26,927 nt of DNA from CAYVQE01 sp964633205 (GTDB lineage Bacteria > Myxococcota > B64-G9), in contig CAZWFN010000082.1 in assembly GCA_964633205.1 (NCBI GenBank), forward strand, positions 1 through 26,927, written 5' to 3'. This document shows, piece after piece, positions 1-7,792 of the stretch (positions are counted from its first letter, which is position 1; the number at the start of each line of letters is the position of its first letter). Position numbers and translations under genes: made by a program. The notes under the pieces are model-generated. The model saw nothing but the letters and a program-made list of their open reading frames with translations, was not told the DNA's origin and did not search any database.

Positions 1-26
1 CCCTCCCTGCACGGCAGCTAGACGTA

Positions 27-47
27 GCGCTGTTTTGCTGACAGCGC
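27..47. repeat. Inverted repeat upstream of the promoter
   Basis: A perfect 7-bp inverted repeat (gcgctgt / acagcgc) with a 7-base loop lies about 25 bases upstream of the candidate -35 box of the giant secreted-protein gene. It has no T-run, so it does not look like a terminator. Its position would suit an operator. The rest of positions 1-69 shows nothing I recognise. Confidence 0.3.
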
Positions 48-69
48 GGATGCCTCCGCTCGCCGCGCC

Positions 70-99
70 CTGTCAACGAGAACGAATTCGCGATAGAAT
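70..99 (+). promoter_or_regulatory. Candidate sigma70-type promoter
   Basis: The -35 box is CTGTCA (70-75, 4/6 match to TTGACA) and the -10 box is TAGAAT (94-99, 5/6 match), separated by 18 bp. This would start transcription near 106 and give a leader of about 60 bases before the ATG at 167. It sits in a locally less GC-rich patch. This is motif matching only. Confidence 0.45.
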
Positions 100-166
100 G
101 CCTGTTCGGTGACCTGTGCCGGCCGGCGGTTCGGAGCGGGCGGTGCGCGATGCACGGAGGCTTGAG

Positions 167-3100
167 ATGCGCTTGCGCGAGACGATGGCGGTGTGGTCGG
201 CGCTGCTCTGGTGGCTGGGCTTGCTCTGCTGGGGACTGGTCCCGGCAACGGCGACGGCGGCCGACTACGACTACTGTCCAGTCGGCGAGTCGACCTATAC
301 CTACTGCCAGCCGGACGAGACCGGCATCCCGCAGACCAACCGGCTGCAGACCATCTTCGACGCTCGCGGCGAGTCGATCGACGCCATCGACGACGCCGCG
401 CTGATCCCGGAGACCTTCTACCCGGCGCTGGAGCTGACCTTCTCGGACCTGGCCGAGGGCGCCGGCTACGAAAACGCCTTCGGCTGGTACAACGTGGGCG
501 ACGACACCACCCTGGCCGAGAACCGACACATCATCATCGAGGGCTTCCGCGAGCCGCCCTACACCACCAGCATCACCCTGTGCGGCGATCCGAACTGGAA
601 GGGCGGGCCGATCGGGTTTTTCATCATCACCCCCGAGGGCTGCTCCAGCTGCGGCGGCGAGGGGCTGAACGACGATCCGGGCTACATCTACTACAGCGAG
701 CCGCGGCTGAACCTGGCCGAGCAGAACAGCGACCAGCCCTACATCCACCACCTGGTCTACCAGTCCAGCCTGGACGGCACCGCCTTCTACTTAGGCTTCG
801 AGGATCTGTTCCGCGGCGAAGACAACGACTTCGAGGACATCCTGGTGCTGGTCGAGGGCCTGCTGGTCGACGCCCCGCTCGAGAGCTGCAACGACATCGA
901 CGACGACTGCGACGGGCTGACCGACGAGAACGTCACCCAGCCCTGCGTCACCGCCTGCGGCACCGGCCAGGAGTACTGCATCGACGGCGCCTTCGACCCG
1001 ACCACCTGCACCGCGCGCGAGCCGACCGACGAGACCTGCAACGGCATCGACGACGACTGCGACGGGGACGTGGACGAGGCCCTGATCCGGGACTGCTTCA
1101 ACGAATGCGGCGCCGGGGTCGAGTTCTGCGTCAACGGCGGCTGGTTCGGCTGCACCGCCCCGCTGCCCGACGACGAGATCTGCGACAACATCGACAACGA
1201 CTGCGACGGCGCCACCGACGAGGATCTGGAGCGCGCCTGCGCGACGGTCTGCGAGGGCGGCAGCGAGCACTGCGAGAACGGCATCTGGGTCGACTGTACC
1301 GCCCGCCAGCCCACGCTCGAGGTGTGCGACGGCGCCGACAACGACTGCGACGGCGCCACCGACGAAGATCTGGAGCTCGACTGCGCCACCCTCTGCGGTC
1401 CGGGCCAGCGGCTGTGCAGCGACGGCGCCTGGAGCGCCTGCTCGGCGCGGCAACCCGAGCCGGAGCGCTGCGACGGTGTCGACAACGACTGCGACGGCGA
1501 GGTGGACGAGCTGTGGCCCGATCTGGGCACCAACTGCACCATCGACATGGGCCTGTGCCCCACCGGCTACGGCACCCTGATCTGCAACCCGCAGGGCACC
1601 GGGGTGATGTGCGACGCCGAGGTGATCATCAACGACGAGGTCTGCAACGGCGCCGACGACGACTGCGACGGCGCGGTCGACGAGGATGACCCGCGGCTCG
1701 GGGAGCTTTGCGGCGAGTGCACCGGGGACGAAGAGCCGCCCTGCTGGTCCGACCAGGGCATCTGCGCGCCGGGCCAGCTGTTGTGCGTCGGCGGCCAGCT
1801 CGAATGTGTCGGCGAGATCCAACCGGTCGCCGAGGAGTGCAACGGGCTGGACGATGACTGCGACGGCCAGACCGACGAGGACTTCCTCGGCCTCGACGAG
1901 ATCTGCGACGATGGCATCGACAACGACTGCGACGGTCAGACCGACCTGTTCGACTCCGAGTGCGCCAGCGTGTGCACGCCCGGCGAGCAAGAGCCCTGCG
2001 GCAGCGACGAGGGCATCTGCGAGATGGGCGTGCGCATCTGCCAGGCCGACGGCACCTGGGGCGAATGCGTGGGCGGCGTCGATCCCCAGCCCGGCGAGGT
2101 GTGCGACGGGCTGGACAACGACTGCGACGGCCTGACCGACGAGGATGCCGTGCCCGAGATCTGCGACGACGGCATCGACAACGACTGCGACGGCCTGATC
2201 GACGGGCTGGACGACGACTGCGGCGAATGCACCCCCGGCGAGGTCCGCGCCTGCGGCAGCGACGTCGGTGAGTGCAGCGCCGGCGAGCAGGTCTGCAACG
2301 TCCAGGGCCATTGGGGCGTATGTGCCGGCGAGGTGCCTCCGGCGCCCGAGCGCTGCAACGGGCTGGACGACGACTGCGACGGGCTGGTCGACGAGGGCGA
2401 TCTGTGCGACGGCTACCAGGCCTGCCTGTGCGGCCGCTGCGCCTCGCCCTGCTCGGCCGGCGAGTGCCCCTCCGGCGACACCAGCTGCGTCCAGGGTTGG
2501 TGCCTGCACGACCGCTGCTGCGGTGTGGCCTGCCCGCCCGGTCAGGCCTGCGACCCGCTGACCGGCCGCTGCACCGATCCCTGCCTGACCGACCCGCCGG
2601 ACTGCGCCCCCGACGAGGTCTGCCAACTGGGCGAATGCGTGCAGCCCGACTGCTTCACCCCGGGCCACGGCTGCCCGGACGGCGAGCACTGCACCGAGCA
2701 GGGCTGCCAGCCCGATCCCTGCGCCGGCGTCGACTGCCCGGCGGGGACCTACTGCACCGCGGGCGAGTGCCACCAGCCGGTGTGCACCGACTGCGGCCCC
2801 GACCAGATCTGTCAGGACGGGGTCTGCGTCGATTCGCCCTGCGCCGGCGTGCGCTGCGAGCCGGGCCAGGTCTGCAACGACGGGGTGTGCGCGGCCGACG
2901 CCTGCAACGGGGTGTACTGCCCCGCCGGCCACGTCTGTCGCGACGGCGAATGCGTCGCCGATCCCTGCGCCCAGCTGGAGTGCCCGCCGGGCAGCCACTG
3001 CGTCGACGGCAAGTGCCAGGGCGGCGCCGAGCCGCCGGACGGCGGCGTGGACGGCGGGCCCGACGGCGGGCAGGCCGATGCCGGAACCGATGCCGGCGAC

Positions 3101-6100
3101 GACGGCGGGGCCGACAGCGATCCGGACGCCGGCACTCCGGACGCCGGCGAGAAGCCGACCGACGGGGGCCCGGAGAACGACCTGCCGGCCGCGGCCGGGG
3201 CGCTCAGCGGCGGTTGCGACTGCGGCACCGCGGGCCGCCGGCCCGCCGGCTGGTGGTGCTTGTGGTTGGGCCTGGCGGCTGCCTGGCTGCTGCGCCGACG
3301 CAGCGCGACCGCGCTGGTGCTGCTGCTGGTCGCCGGGCTGACCGCCGGCTGCTCCAGCGACGGCATCCCCAGCGCCGACGCCGCGCTGGGTTGCGCCGGC
3401 GATCGGGACTGCCAGCCGGGCTACCGGTGCCGCAACGGCCATTGCGTCGAAGCCCCCCCCTGCCTGGACTACGACGGCGACGGTTACTGCGACCGCTACG
3501 ACGGCGGCGAGGACTGCAACGACAACCGCGCCGACATCCACCCCGGCGCCGCCGAGCTGTGCAACGGCCTGGACGACGACTGCGACGGGCTGGTCGACGA
3601 GGACTGTCCCTGCGAGTCCGGTCAGGTCCAGCCCTGCGGCAACGATCGAGGGGTCTGTACGCTGGGCCAGCAGACCTGCGAAGACGGACACTGGGGCCCC
3701 TGCACCGGCGGCCGCGATCCGGATCCGAGCGAGACCTGCGACGATCGGCTGGACAACGACTGCGACGGCACCGTGGACGAGGGCTGCGCGGGATGTACGC
3801 CCGGCGACAGCCGGCCCTGCGGCAGCGACCGCGGCCTGTGCACCGCCGGGGTGCAGCTATGCACCGAGCAGGACGGTGAGGGTCGCTGGGGCGACTGCCA
3901 GGGCGGCACCCCACCGGTGGCCGAGCTTTGCGGCGACGGGCTGGACCAGGACTGCGACGGGTCCACCGATGAAGGCTGCGATTGCACCGAAGGCGCAAGC
4001 CGCTGGTGCGGTACCAGCCAGGGCACCTGTGCGGCCGGCCGGCAGACCTGCCGCCAGGGCCACTGGAGCACCTGCGAGGGTGCCTTGGGCCCCGAGGACG
4101 AGCAGTGCGACGGGCTGGACAACGACTGCGACGGCATCACCGACGACGGCTGCGAATGCGTCGACGGGCTGGTCCGCTCCTGCGGCACCGATACCGGGGT
4201 CTGCCAAAGCGGCACCCAGACTTGCAGCGATGGCCGCTGGGGCGAATGCGTCGGCGAGGTCACCCCGCAGCCAGAGCTGTGCAACGGCCTGGACGACGAC
4301 TGCGACGGCCAAGCCGACGAGGACTACCCCGACCTGCGCGGACCCTGCCAGGTGGGCCAGGGGGTCTGCGTCGGCACCGGCGTGGTCCGCTGCGATCCGG
4401 ACGATCCCATGCGCACCATCTGCTCGGCCACGCCGGGCACCCCCACCGATGAGCGCTGCGACGGGCTGGACAACGACTGCGACGGTGACACCGACGAGGA
4501 CTTCGCCGACGTGGGCGCCGCCTGCAGCGTCGGGCTCGGGCTGTGCCGGGACGAGGGGGTGCTGGTATGCGCCCCGGACGGGCTGGGCATCGTCTGCAAC
4601 GCCGAGCCGCAACCCGCTGGCCAGGAGATCTGCGACGGGCTGGACAACGACTGCGACGACAACACCGACGAGAACTTTCCGCTGTTGGGCTACTGGTGCG
4701 AAGCCGGCGTGGGCCGGTGCCGGGTGGAAGGCCATTGGGCCTGCGCCCCGGACGGGCCGGGGGTGGTCTGCGACGCCACGCCGCCGCAGGGCACGTCCGA
4801 GGAGTGCAATAACGAGGACGACGACTGCGACGGACAGATCGACGAGGATCTGGTGACGGTCTGCGCCAACGAATGCGGCGAAGGCGAATCGATCTGCATC
4901 GCCGGCGTCTGGTCGGGCTGCACCGCGCCGCAGCCTTCGGCCGAGATCTGCGACGGGCTGGACAACGACTGCGACGGCCACACCGACGAGGACTTCGATT
5001 TCGACAACAGCCTCGAGCACTGCGGCGGCTGCAGCCAGGCCTGCGATCCGCCCCACGGCACGGGGCTGTGCGTGATGGGCAACTGCGTGGTCGATAGCTG
5101 CGCGGCCGGCTACCACGATCTGAACGGCAACGGCATCGACGGTTGCGAGTACGCCTGCAACGCCACCGGCGCCGAGACCTGCAACGGCCTGGACGACGAC
5201 TGCGACGGCCAGATCGACGAGGAACCGGGCCCGCCGGGCATCACCTGCCTGGACCAGGGCGTGTGCGCCAACGTGACGCCGCGCTGTGTGGACGGTGAGT
5301 GGCGCTGTCTCTATCCGCCCGACTACCAGGCGGATGAGAACCGCTGCGACAACCTGGACAACGACTGCGACGGCGACACCGACGAGGGCTTCGCCGGCAA
5401 GAACCAGCCCTGCAGCGACGGCCTCGGAGTCTGCCGGCGCAACGGAGTCCAGATCTGCAGCGCCGACGGCACGGCCACCGTCTGCTCGGCCGAGGCCGAC
5501 TACGACCAACAGGGACCCGAGATCTGCGACGCGCTGGACAACGACTGCGACGGTGACACCGACGAGGACCTCGATGTACACGCCGGCATGGTGTACATCG
5601 ATCACGGCGGCCACGCCTTCTGGATCGATCGCTGGGAGGCGTCGCGGCCCGACGCCAGCGCGGCCAGCCGCGGCTTCGTCACCGGCTACGCCTGCGCGCG
5701 GCAGGGCGTGCTGGCCTGGGACGATATCAGCTGGACCGACGCCCAGGCGGTCTGCCAGGCCAGCGGCAAGCGCCTGTGCACCGACGAGGAGTGGCGGCTG
5801 GCCTGCGGCGGGGCCGCCGATCTGGCCTACCCGTACGGCGACAGCTACCAGCCGGACAGCTGCGTGACCGAGCAGCTGGCCTCGGCCCCGAGCGGTTCGC
5901 TGGCCACCTGCGCCAGCCCTTACGAGGTCCAGGACCTCAGCGGCAACTTGGCCGAGTGGGCCGACTGCGCCAACCCGCGCGACTGCCGCACGGTCAAGCC
6001 CTTCTTCGGCGGCGATTTCGACGATTCATTGGAGATCATGCTCAGCTGCTGGTTCCGCAACAACGCCGGTCCGGGGATGCACCTGGTGGGGCTGGGCTTT

Positions 6101-6121
6101 CGCTGTTGCTCGGACGACTGA
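167..6121 (+). CDS. Giant secreted DCDG-repeat (MopE-like) protein; apparent in-frame fusion of a MYXO-CTERM protein and a lipoprotein
   Basis: The ATG at 167 is chosen because GGAGG (156-160) lies 6 bases upstream; a GTG at 116 lacks this. The product is 1984 residues. Residues 1-31 form a signal peptide (LLWWLGLLCWGL core, ATATA end). Residues about 100-235 resemble DUF4114 (GFEDLFRGEDNDFEDIL, 210-226). Eleven repeats of the type CDGLDNDCDGLTDE fill about 241-746. A Cys-rich EGF-like stretch (747-952) and a DGG/DAG linker lead to a MYXO-CTERM-like tail at 1015-1045 (Cys-Asp-Cys at 1017-1019, a hydrophobic span, then RRR). A lipoprotein signal follows at once (LTAGC, Cys 1062). Next come a DYDGDGYCD calcium-type motif (about 1101), twelve more DCDG repeats, and a formylglycine-enzyme-like domain (1808-1984, SGNLAEW, GLGFRC). 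Such repeats are annotated as putative metal-binding (MopE) motifs and are typical of Myxococcota secretomes. Function is unknown; a Ca- or Cu-binding surface protein is an inference. Confidence 0.85.
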   Translation: MRLRETMAVWSALLWWLGLLCWGLVPATATAADYDYCPVGESTYTYCQPDETGIPQTNRLQTIFDARGESIDAIDDAALIPETFYPALELTFSDLAEGAGYENAFGWYNVGDDTTLAENRHIIIEGFREPPYTTSITLCGDPNWKGGPIGFFIITPEGCSSCGGEGLNDDPGYIYYSEPRLNLAEQNSDQPYIHHLVYQSSLDGTAFYLGFEDLFRGEDNDFEDILVLVEGLLVDAPLESCNDIDDDCDGLTDENVTQPCVTACGTGQEYCIDGAFDPTTCTAREPTDETCNGIDDDCDGDVDEALIRDCFNECGAGVEFCVNGGWFGCTAPLPDDEICDNIDNDCDGATDEDLERACATVCEGGSEHCENGIWVDCTARQPTLEVCDGADNDCDGATDEDLELDCATLCGPGQRLCSDGAWSACSARQPEPERCDGVDNDCDGEVDELWPDLGTNCTIDMGLCPTGYGTLICNPQGTGVMCDAEVIINDEVCNGADDDCDGAVDEDDPRLGELCGECTGDEEPPCWSDQGICAPGQLLCVGGQLECVGEIQPVAEECNGLDDDCDGQTDEDFLGLDEICDDGIDNDCDGQTDLFDSECASVCTPGEQEPCGSDEGICEMGVRICQADGTWGECVGGVDPQPGEVCDGLDNDCDGLTDEDAVPEICDDGIDNDCDGLIDGLDDDCGECTPGEVRACGSDVGECSAGEQVCNVQGHWGVCAGEVPPAPERCNGLDDDCDGLVDEGDLCDGYQACLCGRCASPCSAGECPSGDTSCVQGWCLHDRCCGVACPPGQACDPLTGRCTDPCLTDPPDCAPDEVCQLGECVQPDCFTPGHGCPDGEHCTEQGCQPDPCAGVDCPAGTYCTAGECHQPVCTDCGPDQICQDGVCVDSPCAGVRCEPGQVCNDGVCAADACNGVYCPAGHVCRDGECVADPCAQLECPPGSHCVDGKCQGGAEPPDGGVDGGPDGGQADAGTDAGDDGGADSDPDAGTPDAGEKPTDGGPENDLPAAAGALSGGCDCGTAGRRPAGWWCLWLGLAAAWLLRRRSATALVLLLVAGLTAGCSSDGIPSADAALGCAGDRDCQPGYRCRNGHCVEAPPCLDYDGDGYCDRYDGGEDCNDNRADIHPGAAELCNGLDDDCDGLVDEDCPCESGQVQPCGNDRGVCTLGQQTCEDGHWGPCTGGRDPDPSETCDDRLDNDCDGTVDEGCAGCTPGDSRPCGSDRGLCTAGVQLCTEQDGEGRWGDCQGGTPPVAELCGDGLDQDCDGSTDEGCDCTEGASRWCGTSQGTCAAGRQTCRQGHWSTCEGALGPEDEQCDGLDNDCDGITDDGCECVDGLVRSCGTDTGVCQSGTQTCSDGRWGECVGEVTPQPELCNGLDDDCDGQADEDYPDLRGPCQVGQGVCVGTGVVRCDPDDPMRTICSATPGTPTDERCDGLDNDCDGDTDEDFADVGAACSVGLGLCRDEGVLVCAPDGLGIVCNAEPQPAGQEICDGLDNDCDDNTDENFPLLGYWCEAGVGRCRVEGHWACAPDGPGVVCDATPPQGTSEECNNEDDDCDGQIDEDLVTVCANECGEGESICIAGVWSGCTAPQPSAEICDGLDNDCDGHTDEDFDFDNSLEHCGGCSQACDPPHGTGLCVMGNCVVDSCAAGYHDLNGNGIDGCEYACNATGAETCNGLDDDCDGQIDEEPGPPGITCLDQGVCANVTPRCVDGEWRCLYPPDYQADENRCDNLDNDCDGDTDEGFAGKNQPCSDGLGVCRRNGVQICSADGTATVCSAEADYDQQGPEICDALDNDCDGDTDEDLDVHAGMVYIDHGGHAFWIDRWEASRPDASAASRGFVTGYACARQGVLAWDDISWTDAQAVCQASGKRLCTDEEWRLACGGAADLAYPYGDSYQPDSCVTEQLASAPSGSLATCASPYEVQDLSGNLAEWADCANPRDCRTVKPFFGGDFDDSLEIMLSCWFRNNAGPGMHLVGLGFRCCSDD
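3209..3301 (+). other. Internal MYXO-CTERM-like sorting signal
   Basis: The codons encode a Gly-Gly-Cys-Asp-Cys start (Cys codons at 3215 and 3221), a Trp/Leu/Ala hydrophobic span and a closing Arg-Arg-Arg. They follow a low-complexity DGG/DAG linker (about 3029-3178). This is the normal C-terminal layout of MYXO-CTERM proteins, which are expected to be cleaved and sorted to the cell surface. Here it lies 940 residues before the stop codon instead of at the end. Confidence 0.7.
3287..3352 (+). other. Internal lipoprotein signal peptide
   Basis: Directly after, and sharing, the Arg-Arg-Arg cluster is a hydrophobic core and the lipobox L-T-A-G-C (Cys codon 3350-3352) followed by Ser-Ser. This is a complete type II signal peptide if translation began near the CTG codons at 3287/3290 or the TTG codons slightly upstream. 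No ATG is available in frame close by. It suggests that a second, separate lipoprotein gene once began here. Confidence 0.6.
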
Positions 6122-6157
6122 GAGCTTCGGTACGGTCGAGCCGAGCCGGGCGGGGCT

Positions 6158-7792
6158 TCAGATCAGGATGCCCTTCTGCGCCAGCAGGTTGGAGGTCTGG
6201 GCCAGCCGCTCGTCGCTCAACTCGCTGACCAGCACCAACACCTGCGGATGCGAGCTGACCAGACGGTCGAACTCGGCGCGCGGCAGGCGCAGCACGCTGC
6301 CGGCGGTCTTGGCGCGTACCGTGGCGATGGCCGGCTCCTTGCGCAGACACGAGATCTCGCCGAACACCTCGCCCTCGGCCAGCTCGCCGACGACCAGCGG
6401 CTCGCTGCCGTCGGCCGCGCAGCTGACCTCCATCCGGCCGCGCAGTACCAGGTACAGACCGTCGGACTCGACACCCTCGGTGACCAACTCCTCACCGGCC
6501 GCGACCGGTCGGGAGACGAAGCGTTCGATGATCTGGATGCGTTCCTTCTTGGAAAACGGGCTGAACAGCGGTGAGGTCGACATCGCATTGCGCAGCAGCC
6601 GCTGGTGGGCGAAGCGGTTGAGCACCTCGGCCACCGCCGGGTACTGCCGGGCCACGTCCTCGATCAGATCGCGGCTGACCTCGAACAGTTCACCCTGCTC
6701 GAGCGCCTGCACCGAGGCACCCCGGATGCCGCCGCGCAACAGCGACATCTCGCCGAAGAAGGTCCCCTCGCCCAGCACCGCCAGTTGCAGCAGCTTGCGC
6801 GGCGCGATGCGCTTGAGCACCCGCACCTTGCCGCTGGCGATGGTGTACATGCTCGAGCCGGCATCGCCCTCGCGCAGCAGCCACTGGCCCGGCTTCATGC
6901 GCACCACGTTCATCCGCTCGAGCAGGGCCACGAAGGCGTCCGGTTCCAGCTCGCAGAACAGCGGAATCTCGGGCGCCAAGGCCTGCTGCTTGGGCTCCGG
7001 CTCGTCGAGTTCGAAGGCCTCGTCGAGCTCGATCTCCGGCAGTTCCGCCTCGGCAGCGGGTTCCGGCGTCAGGTCCAGCTCGTCGGCCGGAACGGGCGCG
7101 ATGCCCGGGGTCGGCTCGATCAGGGTGCCCATCACCGGATCGGAGGGGGTGGCCGCCGGCTCGGCTGCCGGCCCATCCGATCGCGGCCGGGGATCGTCCT
7201 CGAGCGGGATCGGCTCCAGCTCGATCATCTCGATATAGCTGTCGCGGCCGGTGGAAGGTCGTTCGGCAGCCGCGGCCGGCCCGGCGGCCGCCGCCTGCAA
7301 GTCGTCCAGGTCGGTGGTCCGCTCCATCTCCAGCCCGGAAGCCTCCTCGGCCGCCGGCAGCTCGATGGCGTCGGTGGCCAGACCCATCGCTTGGCTGGCC
7401 ATGCCGCCGGCGGCCATCTCGCCCACGGGGGCGTTGTCGGCCATGACCCGCAGCTGCGGCGTCGGGGTAGCTGTTCGCGAGGAGTAGAGCTCGGCCAGCT
7501 GCTGCTGGGTCTCGGTGTGCTCGGGATCGATCTCGAGCACCACCTTGCAGGTGGCGATGGCCTTGAGCAAGAAGCCGTCGCCGGCATACTCGTTGGCCAG
7601 CTCCACGAACACCTGGGCCGCCTCCTGGCGGCGGCCCAGCTTTCTCAGGATATAGCCGAGGTTGCGACGCGAGGAGTAGTCGTCGGGGTTTCTGCGCGCC
7701 AGCTCCTGGTATTGCTCCAGGGCCCTGTCATACTTACCGCGCCTCAGCAGCCGGGCCGCCTCGTCCTTGATCTTTCGAATCGGCCGCGTCAT
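6158..7792 (-). CDS. TPR protein with two cyclic-nucleotide-binding domains
   Basis: The product is 544 residues. Residues 1-106 hold TPR-like helices (YDRALEQYQELARRNPDD). An acidic Pro/Ala/Glu-rich linker runs from 107 to 275. Two CAP-type cNMP-binding domains follow at about 278-400 and 408-520. The first keeps the phosphate-cassette pattern FGEMSLL...IRGAS with Arg357. The second reads FGEISCL...PAIAT, with Ala where the ligand-contacting Arg is normally found, so it may not bind a nucleotide. There is no helix-turn-helix and no signal peptide, so a cytoplasmic sensor or scaffold is more likely than a transcription factor. The start overlaps the upstream HEAT-lipoprotein gene by 59 bases, and AGGG lies 5 bases before the ATG, which suggests translational coupling. 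The gene converges on the giant secreted-protein gene with only 36 bases between stop codons and no clear terminator there. Confidence 0.85.
   Translation of the reverse strand: MTRPIRKIKDEAARLLRRGKYDRALEQYQELARRNPDDYSSRRNLGYILRKLGRRQEAAQVFVELANEYAGDGFLLKAIATCKVVLEIDPEHTETQQQLAELYSSRTATPTPQLRVMADNAPVGEMAAGGMASQAMGLATDAIELPAAEEASGLEMERTTDLDDLQAAAAGPAAAAERPSTGRDSYIEMIELEPIPLEDDPRPRSDGPAAEPAATPSDPVMGTLIEPTPGIAPVPADELDLTPEPAAEAELPEIELDEAFELDEPEPKQQALAPEIPLFCELEPDAFVALLERMNVVRMKPGQWLLREGDAGSSMYTIASGKVRVLKRIAPRKLLQLAVLGEGTFFGEMSLLRGGIRGASVQALEQGELFEVSRDLIEDVARQYPAVAEVLNRFAHQRLLRNAMSTSPLFSPFSKKERIQIIERFVSRPVAAGEELVTEGVESDGLYLVLRGRMEVSCAADGSEPLVVGELAEGEVFGEISCLRKEPAIATVRAKTAGSVLRLPRAEFDRLVSSHPQVLVLVSELSDERLAQTSNLLAQKGILI

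Noticed and set aside
30..44. LexA/SOS-like box CTGT-N7-ACAG
   Set aside because: The E. coli spacing is N8, the LexA motif of this lineage is unknown, and the downstream gene is not a repair gene.
116..166. GTG start at 116 for the giant protein
   Set aside because: The ATG at 167 has GGAGG at the right distance and begins a clean signal peptide.
791..3691. Long minus-strand open frame opposite the giant gene
   Set aside because: It mirrors the DCDG repeats (VAVVVQAV-type periodicity) and has no ribosome site or domain; it is a shadow of high GC and repeats.
3857..5614. Second long minus-strand open frame opposite the repeats
   Set aside because: Same periodic shadow of the DCDG repeats.
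6122..6157. Bidirectional terminator between the convergent genes
   Set aside because: Only short, imperfect pairing and no T-run on either strand.
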